Assembly: GCA_017562135.1 (NCBI GenBank)
Contig: QEYB01001312.1
Coordinates: 1,736,001-1,800,000, forward strand
Direction of reading: 5' to 3'
Source of the DNA: Dipylidium caninum
Taxonomy: Eukaryota > Platyhelminthes > Cestoda > Cyclophyllidea > Dipylidiidae
Length of the DNA: 64,000 bases
The translations under genes and the position numbers were made by a program. Positions 30,740-44,137 of this stretch are shown piece after piece. Positions within the stretch are counted from its first letter, which is position 1. Each line of letters starts with the position of its first letter. The notes under the pieces were generated by a model. The model was not told the DNA's origin. It worked only from the letters and a program-made list of their open reading frames with translations, and made no database searches.

Positions 30740-33700
30740 ATGATTTTGTTTCGCCCCAAATTTTCCCTTAATTTTCTCCTACTTCTCATCAACCTCCTCC
30801 TCTCCCTTCTTCTCCCCCTTCTCCAACCGCTCACCGTTATGACGGCGGTCGCGAACGCGAATGACAACAATGACTGGCTCTTCCCCTCCTCCGGTGCGCG
30901 GATCTACACCACCGAGAAGCGAGGCTCGTACTTTGGCTACTCCGTGGCGAGTTATGTAGGCCAGTCCCAGGCGTTTTGTCTCGTGGGGGCGCCGAAAGCG
31001 AAAAACACTTACGACTTCTTGAGCCCAGATCCATCCGATGCACCCGCCACGCAGGACCCCTTGGCAGCAATGTTTGGCAACACTACGGGATTAATTTACC
31101 GACTAGACTTGGACATGGATTATCCCGATTGCAGTAGGATGCCGATTGCGGATAATAACGAGGACAGACGACTCTATGGCACCCTGGAACCTGGCAGTAA
31201 GCCCGTTTGCCCATCAGCCTACGTTGAATTCCAGGCGATCTTAGTGATCCTTCACAAACGTCAATTCTGCGTCTTACAGAAATCGGAAGTGATAAGAGGG
31301 GAAAATAGTCGATCCACCCGCTAGTCCATTATTTCAAAGTACAAAACTTTGATTAGACTCTCAAGGGTCCGGTAGATCAAATTAAAGCTTGCATCTGAAT
31401 AGGTGAGTTAGGCGGGAAGAAGGTGTCATGCCAACTGTTTCGGTCTGGTTTTCAGGTGTATTCGGAATAAGGTCACTTGGCCTGGGTCACCGTCGGGCCT
31501 TTAGCAGAGATTTTCTGGTGCCATTGGCTGAATCCACAAATTTAAAGTAGTTTTTGTCCTTGTAATCTCTGAAACACAGAGTCATTTTCGCGACTTATGT
31601 CCGTTCTTTCCGTTCCCTTTGTGTGCTCTGTCCGCGCCTCCAAAGAGGTGGCATTAGCATGCAGTGCTGGCAACGCCTAGCAAATAGGCCGCTACCACAA
31701 GTGGTCGGTGTCGGGGACGGTCGCCAGATAAATTGCACATATTCACTCAGATCGCAAAAACGATCGTTAGCCAAGTAGGTGCTAGGCCCTAGGAAAGAGA
31801 CGTTATCGGACAAGGGATTTCCGGTGGGTAACAACGACGCTGTTGGTTGACTTCATCGCTACAAAAGTCCTGTACAAAATGTGCCAACATTTGACCACCG
31901 CAAAGTCTCCATCTTTTACCACAATGAGGCAAGCAGCCAAAAAGTTGCGCCTACACTGTCCACCTCTTCTAGTTTTCACTGTCAACTGGTTTGAGTCACC
32001 TCGATTTGTTTTAACAAAACCAGCACACTTCCATCACGCCTTTCAACTGGATCTCGTAGGCTCATTCAAGTTGGTTCTGTTAGGATTTACGTAGTGCATT
32101 TGCACCATGCGTATTAACTTATTTGCCCCTTAGTTTGCCTGGATAGGCGGGCGTGTCATCCTCTTAAGACGAAGTTAGTGCGCGAACGGTATGATTTTCA
32201 ACATTAAAGCGTACCCACGCTCTTGTCATACGCACACGAGCGTCGGATGGCAGGACAGAGACGACACCTCTGGCCGACATGGGATTGTCCAAATTTAGCT
32301 CTCCTCTATTTTTGCTCTCGAAATAAAAACGGCAACCGAAAATCAGACCTTATTCGGTTTAGTTATGTTACGAAGTGTGTGGGTTTCCTTTCTTGTCAGC
32401 GCTGCGACGAAACCTTCTCCGTGCTGAATGCGAGTGCGGCTCATCTTCCAAGTCCTTCCTTTGCGTATTTGGGTAACGAGGTTCGTCAAAAGGTCCCAGT
32501 GACTCACTGGTCAACAATTATCCACTTACACGACAGCCTCACCTGTGGTTGTTTTTTCCTCCCCGGAAGGCTTTCAGTATCTACACCGAGGTAGACCACG
32601 GCGCACAGACATGTCAATTGAGGAGGAGAGAGCCGACTGCCCCCTACTGTGTTTCGGTGGCTGGCTCGTATTCCAGCTTTTTGCGCGACTGGCCACGCTC
32701 TGACGAAGTCTGGCCTTGTTGGCCTGGCCCGCAGCCCGCCATCGCTGAGATAGCCCAGGGCTTTAGTAGCCCCAGTGTTTGTGCGACTTCCTATGTCGTG
32801 CCGAGTTATGCTTTTTGTATTTGACAACGCACGCTTAAAATGCTTGCACACTTCTGCGTTGACTGATGCGAAGGGTTGGATTTGATTCTCTGCACTGTCC
32901 TCTACACTCTAATCCACCAATCTGGAGACATCATCGAAACAATTCTGTCGGATGTCTAAGAGTCTTCATGGCGAACGAAACCACTTCTTTTTGCCGTCAA
33001 TCACTGTCTCAATCTTGGAGGATGTTGTGCAGCGGAACACGTTTCATATGCACTGAATGTTCCCAACGTTTCAACCTGCGAAATCGTATCCCCCGACTGG
33101 GGTACCGGTCAGGCTTCTATGATTTAGGAGGTCCTTCACTCTGCACCATATCATTGAATGGGGTCCTGGAACACAGGGTTGTCCCTTATTTTAGCGAACT
33201 GGTGATGGGTTATTCTCTGCAAGCAACTAAAAAGTACTCAACTTCACGTATTTCACTTGGAATGCACTTACTTGGATGAACGGCGATTTTTATGCCTGTT
33301 TTCAGTTTCGTTGTGGATCGGTGGCCTGGTAGCTGCCACTAGCAACGGTGGAGACGGGCTTCAACTCGGCTGTGATCCGCGCTACCTTTACACTCCGTCC
33401 ACATTATCCTCCTCTTCCGCGTCCTCGCCTGCCAGTGGGGCCTCCATCTCCGCCCCCCTTCCAGGCATGGAGGTGCAGAGTCTGGGCACAGGCACTTGTG
33501 CGCTCTACACCGGCGTCTCCATGCAGTACACGCCCATTGAAGCCTGCGTTAGCGCTGAAGAAGGCGCATGTTTGTCGGGTTTCAGTGGTGTGCTCCAAGC
33601 AGGTTAGCCATTTTCCATTAACATAGTTCATCCCATTCCTCCCCGCCCCTCAACCCGTATTTGCCGCACTACCAAGTTTAATGAGACGGAAAATATACGA

Positions 33701-36700
33701 GTAGTTAGTTCTTTTGAGGCACATATGAGTGCCTCGGAGGTTTATATTAGCTATTACCGGTGGATTGCCAAACTATTTTGCTCTTCGGTCATGAATGCAA
33801 GCGATAATTAATTCCTGCACTGTATGTAGGGAAGTTGTCCTGAATTCCTCGCCCTGACGCTGCAGCCCTGATCCGGTGGCGCAGTAGGTGGCCTTGTCAC
33901 ACGTTCGCCGCATAATTGCAGCACAGAATTCTCTTTTTGATTTCATCTAAAGTATCTTCTTTGCAAGTCCACAGGTCTGACGAGCCGTCAAGTGTCCAAT
34001 AACCCTAAGGGTTATCGTCAGATTTAGTGGACGAGTAGACCCCGGCATTGTTAACCAGCGTGGAGTTGACAAAGGTCCAGCCAGTTTTTCGCTTACCGCT
34101 TTGCCAAAAATGTCTTAAAATAGCAACTGTTAAATTAGGAAATAGGTATTCTCAAGGAGTGTGACGTCTAGGCTCTAGAGCCTCCCACTTGAACTGCAGT
34201 TTGACCTTTATCCCCATGCGGAAGGACGTGTACATCCATCGAGCAACCTTAACCTGTTAGGTCACACACGTGACCTCTTAATTAGCAGTTGACATCCGAA
34301 CTGTCAGCAATTTGCCAGGAGAATCCCCTTTCACTTACCAACATCATTTTACCTGAACTTGGCACAGTTTAGGGGAAATGGGGGCAAATAGATGTGAACA
34401 CATTAAGCTTACTCCAAGTCACCACAGTATCCTCCTTTCGGAATCGGGAACCAACAGTTGAAAAGGTCTACGATGGCGATGATCAAGTCTTTGCTGTTTA
34501 CAGTAGGCAAAGAATCTTCCGTACGGTTGGGCGTTTCTCAGGTCACTATCCCCTCAAACTTGGATATTCGTCTCTTCGTTCACGCTATACGAGTCGAAAG
34601 TCGTAGAAATGGTGGGTTGGCCACTCGGTCGACCGGTGCAACATCAAAATAAAACAGTTATATAAACATAAAGAATGACATATTGGCTGCACTGTGTGCA
34701 TTTCTGGTGCTCGAAATTGCCAAACAACTTCCGGTGGCTGATAAGTGAGGTTCAACTAATGGGTGTCATGTGTGAGATTTGCAAGACTTCGACCCTCACC
34801 TGTCACTGTGTGAGTTTTCTCTCCTCATCGGCAGTGGGCGCATGCTCCCCCTCCCCTGCTTCCACACCACTAAAATTCTGTTGGGAAATAATGTGTGCTG
34901 GCCCGTGAGGGGAGATCCTGTCGAGCAAATCGGCCACGAGGACCGACTTCGTCTGGGCGAATTGCACACGTGCTGGCCCGTGGCCTCAGCCCGATACCCC
35001 GCCGCTGGAGCGGAGTCGGTCTGAGCTCGAGGATGCACAGAGGCGTGGGAAAAGATTGTCGAAGCGACTAGGTGACTCGAGAGGAAACCCAATTGACGCT
35101 GAACGGCTTCTCAGCCTCCACTAAATATAAATGTGTTCGTAAATAAATTTTGGCAGTGTTACAGCATCCCTGGAATATGAAAGGCGTTTGAGGCGCGAAG
35201 CATGGTCGCAAATGCTTAAAACGCTGCTGCCTCCCAAAAACTGTCAAGACCTGTTTTTTTTGCCTTTTTTCAGTGGGAAATGAAACAGTTGTTTTGTGAG
35301 AAAAAGGGTACGTAAAGTTCGGCTTCAGATAATAGCCGTGAGAGATTAATTTTCGTGCATTTGCTACTGCAAGGCGATGAACCCGGAGAAGCAATCACAG
35401 TTCTTGGAATGCCTGGTTCCTACCTCACCGAAGGCAATGTCTTCCTTGGTCATTACCGAGGTCAACAGGTCCTGAAGCAGGTGCGGCTCAAAAGTTCGCC
35501 TCAGGACCTCAAGCACAAGGGCTTCAACCTGGGCTACGCGGTCGGCATATAAACCGCAGAAGTTGGGAGATCAGGACTCTTCTTCCTCGGCCTCCTCCCC
35601 CCTCCTCCTCTGCCAGCCAACTCACTATTCTCGCCTCCAGCCCCATGTGGATAGACAACGACTACCGCGGCGTAATCATGCTCTTAACAGAGGCCCTCAA
35701 TCTCGACTCGGTACGCCGTGGCCTTACTTGATGTCCCGGGGCAGTTCATGGTGGTGATTCATTAAACTAGCAAAACCCGAAAATTTCTCTTTAAATTGGG
35801 CGATGGGAATTTTACACGACAGACGCGCAGGCAATGGCAGAGAATCCTTTGCCTTTGAATACCTTAGCCTGCTTGGTCCTACCGTAGGGGATTGTGTGGC
35901 AATCTAATTCACCTTTCAAACACACAGTCCAGGTGGCTTATGAAGGGAAGGAGAAGGGAAGGGGATTAAGCGAAGGCAGTTGCAGTTATTCTGGACACTC
36001 CGCTGGTGTCGACCTTATCGTAACGGAGTTCTCATCTTTCTCCAGTGCCATCGATGCCCACATCTGTTGCATCTTGCTTTAGATTCAGTACATCAGTGAC
36101 AAGTGGGGACATATTGGCAGCTTCTTCGGTTATAGGCAAGTCCTTACTCAATCCTCTCCCTGAGCGAATACTGATGCTTATCGGTGCATACCATTCTAGT
36201 ATTGCAGCCGCTGATTTAAATGGTGATGGGATTCCCGAAATCATTGTCGGATCCCCATATTTTTCTGAAAACCAACGCCTGTCGAAGGCCCACAATACCG
36301 AGGTCTCGCCAGGCATGCAGTCCGACCATCCTGCGCCATCGGAGGAGGAGGATAGTTCAGAAAGCCGCTTTAGGTCAATAAATCCTGACGTCGGCCGCGT
36401 GTATATTTTCTACGGGAGGCCGCGAAAGGGAAGCGAGGAGGCGGGGCTCATGGAGAACGGAGACAGTATGAGTCGCGGGGGCCGAGGAGAGTACATGGAG
36501 GAACCACCAGTGATCCTGAAGGGCCCTCGACGTTCTGGAGGTCGATTTGGCCACGTGGTTCTCGCCATTGGAGATGTTGATGGTGATGGCATCGAAGACA
36601 TGGCCGTCTCTTGCCCCTTCTGCCAGGATACTCGCAGATCAGTGGAAAGAGGCGCCGCTATGTGTACCTTGGACGAAAGAACAACAAAATCAGGGATGAG

Positions 36701-39700
36701 CCTGACCAAGTGAGTCCAATTGTTTGGTATCATTTTACGTGTACCCCATTGTATTTTATTCTGTTTGACGGATTTGGGAATGCTAAAGGAGACAGCAAAT
36801 CCCCGCGTTTATCAACAACCTTTGGTCCTATCGCCCTGTCCGGCGCCACTAGTGCCACGCATCATGGATTCGCCTGCCGACCACGTGGTTTGGCGGCTGC
36901 GATTGACAGAAGCAAGACAAACGGTGGAACACAGTGGTGCAGTCAAGGACTGCGGCACCGTCAAAATAAATTTCTTCTGAAAGGGGGCTAGACCCTAAAC
37001 TCCTACAATCGAGTTTATCTGTAAGCATTCAAAGGTCGTCAAACTTCATCCACCGCCTTTTCGTCAAAGGTGATGATGCGTCACCAATAACTCTAGTAAA
37101 TAGCACATTTTTCCATTTTTCTTGCGTTTTCGGCCAGAAAATATGCCTCATTATCTTTTTCGTAAGGGTGATATGTTTTTATGAAAACCAAAAAATTTAA
37201 AACGCAATATCAGCTTTTCTCAGACAGCGGTGCCATGATTTCCCGTGCTTTTAGATAATCTATCCGGCCAGTCTACCCGCGAAGGGCGTTTTCGCATGCG
37301 AAAGTTCTTTCGACGTCGCACAGACCGCGAAGCGACCATTTTCCGCCTTCGGCTGGAGTATGGCGTCAAAGTCGGATGTCGACGGGAACATGTCGCCTGA
37401 TTTGGTGGTGGGGGATTACGACAGTGAACAGGTGAGTGCAAATACTTTCCACTGTCCCAGCTACAAGCCTCTTGTGCATTTCTCATCGAGGATTGTTGAA
37501 CACTAGGACTGAAATTGAATGCTTAAAGGAAACAGGGAGAACTTCTTATCTGCTTTCTAGATTGTCACCCTTCGGTCCAGGAATCTGGTTTGGTTGGAAG
37601 GGCCGTTATGGGGGCTGCCGGGAGGACCCACGCTGAATTGGCCAGGCCCGCAGAATATGCCCTGTGACCCTTCCCGTTGCCGTTATCGTGTCGCCCTTGA
37701 GCTCAGTCTGCATGCCCGTGAAACCTTTTTCACTTCCAGCCCAGTCGCCCATCTGCGATTTCGCTACCGCGTGGATTTGGACAGCCGAATCCAGCAGCGA
37801 AATAGCAAGCGCCTGCGGTCTGTGGACACAGGCGAAGCTATCGTAGAAGGTACGGTGGGGGTCGAACTTGCCAACTTGAGGGGCAACTCAATAGGATCCC
37901 GTTTGTTTCAACTGTTCGAAATGACTGTGGAACCAAGCTGGCAGCAAACAGTGCAGCAGTTGTGGAAACCAGTGGTTATTAATGCAACAATTGAATTAAT
38001 TTCTGGGCATATTGACGCCGCAGCGACTGAAAGTCCCCAATTACTCGAATGGGGTCTTCACCCCTTGAAAGGGGATCGCGTATTTCTCAGCCAACCCATG
38101 TACTTCTCGAACCCGGACTGCGGTTATGATGACATCTGCGTGCCCGACCTGAATGTGGAGATTTACGACACTTCGGAGGGCTTTGAATTCGGCACGGACG
38201 GACCTTCGACAATCTACTACAAGGAACGCTTGAGTGAGCGCAATTTCACGGTTGCGGTGATGAACATGGGCGAGAATGCATACGATACAAAAGTGCGTGT
38301 CCATATACCTGTCCATTTCGCCTACATACCCGACAAAAACTACCCCTGCAAGATAGAGTCTGAATCGACCGAGATGGAGCAGGAAGGCGAGGGGAGAGAA
38401 GCGGGGACCGAGGCGACAGAATACGGTGATGACGAAAAAAGGCGACCAGTGACAAAGATTCCCGTGAGTACTGAGGTCGACACTTGGTTGGGTGAATTCT
38501 CTGCCACATCATTGTCCTCTTTCCGCATATTTTCAATGTCATCCTACGTCAAAGTTGATGACTAAGGTATTTCCCACGCATACTTTTGAGCTAGTTGGAA
38601 AGGTTTTGGTGCTTACAGCTCCAAATTCGTAAAAATACCTCTCTGTTGCACTCGAGAGCAAAGCAGATAATGAGCGCACTCATTTTGACTCCTTTCCCCT
38701 GCCTAGTGGATGTTATTTCCTGACAGGATGCCACGGAACGGCCCTCACGATGTAGGCATTAGAATGATTTGTCCGAGTGATCGCGACGACTCAAATGTTC
38801 CCGTCAGTTGCAGACGTAATGCGAGACCTTCCTTTCAGTTAACGACTCCACAGAATTAAGACAAAATATCACATTGAGTGTGGATGCGGCGGGAAGGTGG
38901 GGGGAAAGTTGGGGGCGGAGGGTTGTATTTTTTAGGGGAACTTCACCCCCTCCTACCTTTCTCCTTGCCCTCTCATCTATTCGAGACCCTTTTTTCTTCA
39001 CTTTCTCGTTCAAAAGGAATTCGTAGGTGCAAGTGGAATAGAGAAGTCGTCCACATTCCACCATCCACTGTCAAAGTAATTAACATGCACGCTGTCCGAC
39101 TCATCCGGCTTTCACACTGCATCATTCACGTTGAGTCAGAGTGGGCGGCTGTGATTGGTGTGTTGTCAAAGGATCGTCCAACGTTGACGGTTGAGAATGA
39201 AAGGTCGCAGTAGCGTAGGGCACCAAACGTAGTCTTAGTAGGCCGCTTCTTCCTGCTCCTTCTGCCACTTCTCCGTGGTGCTTTTGTGCCCTCGCGCCTC
39301 TCGGGAAAAAAGGGACGCCAACGTTGCGGCAATTGGTGTGTGTACAACGCTTTTGCTACTAGGATTGTGGTTCTTCTATATCCCGACTATTGGGAATGAT
39401 AAATCAGGTTTAAAAGAAAAATTTCAACTCGTGTACAATCTTGCGGGAAATAAATATCTTGTAGAGGCTGGTTGGGCCTCTGCCATGCATAACACTTTCG
39501 TTTCTGTGGGCCGCCAACACCTCTGGCGTGTGGATCAAATGAGTTTGCATTCAATTCGCCGCCCTGGCGAGTTTCCCTTTACTAGTGTCCCCAGCGCATG
39601 CAGCCGCCGACGGTCGGCTACTCTTGCGAGCAGTAGATGCCCAGTCCGCGGTTGTGTCCGGATGCGTTTCCCCGTAGCCGCCGAGGTCAAGCCGATTCAG

Positions 39701-42700
39701 CGTCACCTCGTCATTTAAATCTCGCAGGCGGAAATCCGGACGAATGCTAAATTCGCCTTCTCTGCCGTGGCCAAATGAGTCACTGAAATTGCGGCAAATT
39801 GTGGCTCTGATGGGCTTTGAAACGCGCCTCCACTGTCCATATTTACACTATTACCTGCTCCTCTCGCCCAGCACCTCGACAACGCCGTTTTCTCTGAAAT
39901 AGAAATAACTTTTCCATGCATTCACCCACCTAAATACTTGGGGGAAAGCTAAGTAGCAGCCACTTTCGGCAGTAAATATATTTGTCACCCAATTTGGATT
40001 GGAGATTAAGCTACCTGTGGTGGCATGGGCAAATTGCAAAAAAAGAGATGGAAGAAATTGTAAATAGCCCGCATGAAGGCTCGACTAAATTTTAAAGGTC
40101 TTTTATTAGAACTGAAATTGCCTTCCTTTTGTATCTTCCAAAAGGTTAGCAAATTAGAAGTTAACGAGTAGTTGCCTTCTTGGAGAATGTGGCACTTCAG
40201 GTTGACTTTTGACAGAAGTGACTTATCGCACGAAGGATATTTCATGTAACTTCAACTATTAGGAGGGTGTAGGTTGCGCTGACTCGCATTACACTCTGCC
40301 AAAGACTTTCAACTCGAAAACTCGGTTTGGGGGGCAAGGGGAAGCATCCGTTTTTCACGAACAAAATATGGTGAGCATTTGTTCATTCGCATTCTGAAAA
40401 CATCTGCAGGTAAATTTCTAATGTTCGGCATTCGAAGATTTCGGGAATAAATTATTGAAGGAGTCAAATACACACGTTTCATGGTGTCGTATATTTTCAC
40501 CACCTCATTTTTGCAATGTATTTCCATTTTAAAGTGAGTTTCTTATAAAATGTGATGAAAGTTCCCTTAAAGAGGTCACATTTCCAATTTCTTAGGTCAC
40601 ACGGTGAGCATTTTTCCTAAGTCCATTTGAATAAGCCCTGATTTCCCCCCGTTTGACAAATTTGTGTGAGAAGATTGACTGGGAAGTAATCGCCACATCG
40701 CGTCGCCTTTCTCCAAGCAGATGGCCACAGTGGTCTGTAGCCTCGCCAACCCCTTCATCTCCACCGGTCTGCGTTGGGAGAGGATCAGCTTCCAGTTGGG
40801 CACTTCGGGCGTCTTCCAGCCTCCACTGAGTGGGTCTCGAAACCGCATCTCTGAGGCAACGAGTGGATCCTCAAACAGGGCAAACAAAACTCACGCCGCA
40901 ATGTCCGCCTGGGAACCGCCCAAGAAGTTGGAAATTATTGCTGAGGTGACCAGCGACAATGAGAACATGCGAGATCGCAAAGTGGTTGCAAAATTCGCCT
41001 ATGATCTCAAACTCCACGCCGACATTAAGGTGGGCGGAATTACCCCGAGCGTATTTTTCTTCCTAGAAAGCCAGATTAGGGCACCTTAAGATTTGGGCGA
41101 TTTGTTTTCTCCATTTTCATGAGTTGCGATTTCCGGCAGAGTTCATTCCTCTACGCGGCGGATAATGTCGCCTCAAATCGTGGGCATTTCTGTGGTGAGG
41201 TGATGAAGGCAACTTGGAGGAGTCCGTTTATGGTCTCGGTTATAAAAGGCACCTGAGAGCCGGAGCCAATGGCACCTAAGCGGTGGGCTGGCAAGTGTTT
41301 CTGCCCAAAATTTCATTCGACACACAAATGCCCCATTCTTTGCTATCTGGAAACTTAGACGTCGCCTGGAAATTTCTGTTGGGCTAACGGTCTCCACTAC
41401 TTGTAGAACGCCCAACATTTTCTCTTCTCACATGCTTGGCGCTTGGGGAGGAGGGACTCTCTCTCTTACTGCCCTGAGAAGTCACCCGTGTTCTGCATAG
41501 CTAGTGCTCCGATGGGTTTGCGTCTCTGATTATACGCTTCTTTGTGCTACAGCTCTCGTCATCATCGGTGGGTCACACGGTTTTTGATCGGCGCAACTTT
41601 TCATCCCAATTTACGGAACGCCAACGCGTTCATCCCGAGCGTATCGGACCCGAATTCGAGCAGATCATCCTCATTTCAAATCTCGGCCCCTCGCCCATGG
41701 AGAATATTTGGGTCAACCTGAGTTTGCCACTTCAAACTGAGGCCGGAGAGTTTCTCGTCTATCTACTAGACGTCATCCGAGCCCGGAGCCCGGGCGGCGG
41801 ACCGCCCCTGCAGATCCCCGTCACTCCCGATGTGCGTCTTCTATGCTTCCTTCATTCTTCTCAGACGTTTGAATTTTGAGGTTCTTAATCGTAATTGCGT
41901 GCCACCCTGACAAGTTGTTTCGAGACACCTGCAAAATCAGCTCTTAGACGTGCTGGTGCAAGCAGAATGCATCCAACAGACTGCTTCCAACCCGTCTCTA
42001 GGTAGCACATTGGTGTCATTCTGAATAGATCCTTTTATAGAAGGCGATTCTAATTCAAGTGTGTCATCACACTTTTACCAATGTTTGACGGCTTCTCTGA
42101 CATGAGACCTAATGAAGTGACATCCACTTAGATTCAAAACTTTGTTTAGCATTAGGCCCGTAAAGCAGTGCGGAAGTTTATACATTTTTTGGTAGCACTG
42201 CGAGGAGTCTAGCGACTCTGACATCTCATTTCTGGTCACAAACAGGTCCCTGTCAATTTTGAAGCCTTAAAAGAAGGTGCTTATCTTGGACTATAACATG
42301 AGCAACTTGATGAGGAGGTCTTAGCTCGTCTTCATTTAGCGTGAGCGCTTCCGACGCTAGAGAAAGACATACATCTTACCAAAACTTTTAATTTAGTGAC
42401 TTTTAAGTCAACTCTGCCTAATGTGCGGAATATTGGAGGTCTGTGTACAAAGTTCCTGCCTTAGAAGACCTATGCGAAGTAGGTACCGGAGCACGAGTCT
42501 AGGACGCGTTAGTCCAGGGCGCCACCAATCATTTGTCGAAGTGCGGGGAAATTTGCGAGCCCCCGCGACTAGTCTTCGGTCTAACGGCTAAAGGGATGCG
42601 AGATACCAGGCGAGGGACTTTGCAAATTGGTGGCTGTTTTATTTTAGGTGGTTAGTGCAGATGGCCAGTTAAGAGGAACCTGCTACACTCCCGAACCGGC

Positions 42701-44137
42701 CATCAACCCGCTACGCCTGACGGCAGTCGATCGCAGACGAAGCGGAGGTGCGAGTAGCGGTGCAAGAGCGAATGCAGGACTTCACCGGCCTCGACGGGAA
42801 GCGCAGGCGACTGTCGAGACTGCCGATGCTGCGCCGCCTGCGATGCGTGAGACGCGCTCCGCCGTGGGCACCGGCCTCCTTGGCGAACGCGTACCACAGC
42901 AGAAAATTGTCTCCTGTGATCGTCCGCTTGAAAATCTCGGCGTACCCATATGTCTGCATGTGAGCTGTCTTTTGTTAGAGATGCGCACAGAGCCCGAAAC
43001 TCTCGCCTCTCCTGTAGGTAAGGCATAATACTGGCACGATTGAGGAATTAAATCTGCATGTAACCGACCAGTTAGAGAAGGTTGCCCCGTTACGCACGGT
43101 CACGCAATCCCCCAGCCTTTTAGCGGACACCTTTTGTGGTCCAAGTGCCTAAGACCGCGCCCGCCGTCTGGATACGTGTTACTCAGTTAAAAATACAAGC
43201 TACGAAGTTACACCCAAATCGGATGGCAAATTCGACGGTTCCACAAACAATGTGTGAAAATGGATAGTCTACTGAGCAGAACCTAACTCGAATAAGAGTA
43301 AATCAGACGCGGCACTCAAACAGGCCCCGGATGATCCACGCATCAACATGAATGCTGAAAATCGACGGACGAAAGATGCCACTCTCTAGGGGTTAGAAAA
43401 TTCGCACAGTCGGCATATTGTCAACGACGCATCAGTAAATAAATGGCAAAACATGAAGGAGGAGGAAATGAGGAATTATAATCCCACTCCCCAAGCCGAC
43501 TACTATTCGGCAAATTGGCTAACGCTGGAAAATCCGAGGTTAAACAGTACATTATTTGGAATCACTATGATTCTATAGCCCTCTCCACCATCGAAATCGC
43601 TGTTTTCACGAAAAAATTTCTTATCTGCTATGAAATATGCTGGGCATGGTCCGCTGATGGCTGGCTGGTTCTTCTCACTCTTCGTCTTTCGCACGTTTTT
43701 TCCCGAAGATCCCCTGTACAATTAACCGACTCGGCCGCGGCGACACAGTGCGCATTGTGCTCCGCGGATGGGTGTGGGCGGACACCCTATTCCGACATAA
43801 ATTCTCCGACATAGCCATTATCACCACGGCAACGGCCCAGATCCCCTCACGGGCCTTCGGGATACCAGTGACGGGTAACTTCACCATCGCCAGCCTCACC
43901 GTCTCCCAGAACTTCGTATTTGAGGGGATCAAGATGATCATAACTCAGACCATTCCCATCCTCCCTGTCATCATCGGTGTGGTGTTGGGCATCCTCCTAC
44001 TTGTCATCATCATCATCATCATGTGGCGATGCGGTTTCTTTAGACGCAAACGTCTCACCGATGAGGCAGCAGCTGCGTCAACAATAACGGCGATCGGTCC
44101 CACTGCGAACGGGGAGAACGGCCATAAACCAATTTGA
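30740..44137 (+). CDS. Integrin alpha chain, no I-domain (alphaV/PS2-like)
   Basis: Type I membrane receptor subunit that pairs with integrin beta to bind matrix. Twelve exons: 30740-31196, 33306-33602, 35401-35540, 35617-35710, 36083-36135, 36200-36709, 37255-37431, 37561-38463, 40721-41029, 41553-41831, 42648-42959 and 43709-44137. A Leu-rich signal peptide is followed by FG-GAP repeats (GSYFGYSVAS, FFGYSIAAADLNGDGIPEI, IGDVDGDGIEDMAVS, FGWSMASKSDVDGNMSPDL). Later blocks match the leg domains: FSNPDCGYDDICVPDLNVEI, VVCSLANPF, IGPEFEQIILISNLGPSP and EPAINPLRL. RPRR in exon 11 fits a furin site. The last exon has ICLH-IPCTINRLGRGD at its junction, a transmembrane helix rich in Ile, then GFFRRKRL, a GFFKR-type beta-binding clasp, and a 25-residue tail. 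About 1,320 residues, longer than usual because of acidic low-complexity inserts. One frame break lies near 36640, and the exon 3/4 phase is unresolved. Confidence 0.93.
36136..36199 (+). other. GC-AG intron of 64 bp in integrin alpha
   Basis: The exon on the left ends TTCGGTTATAG, followed by GCAAGT. The exon on the right starts after TTCTAG with TATTGCAGCC. Only this junction makes the conserved FGYSIAAADLNGDG motif; no GT donor nearby restores it. Confidence 0.85.
44000..44021 (+). repeat. (ATC)n trinucleotide tract inside the integrin transmembrane codons
   Basis: Repeated ATC codons encode consecutive isoleucines of the integrin alpha transmembrane helix, between LLLV and MWRCGFF. It is both a microsatellite and coding sequence. 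Confidence 0.9.
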
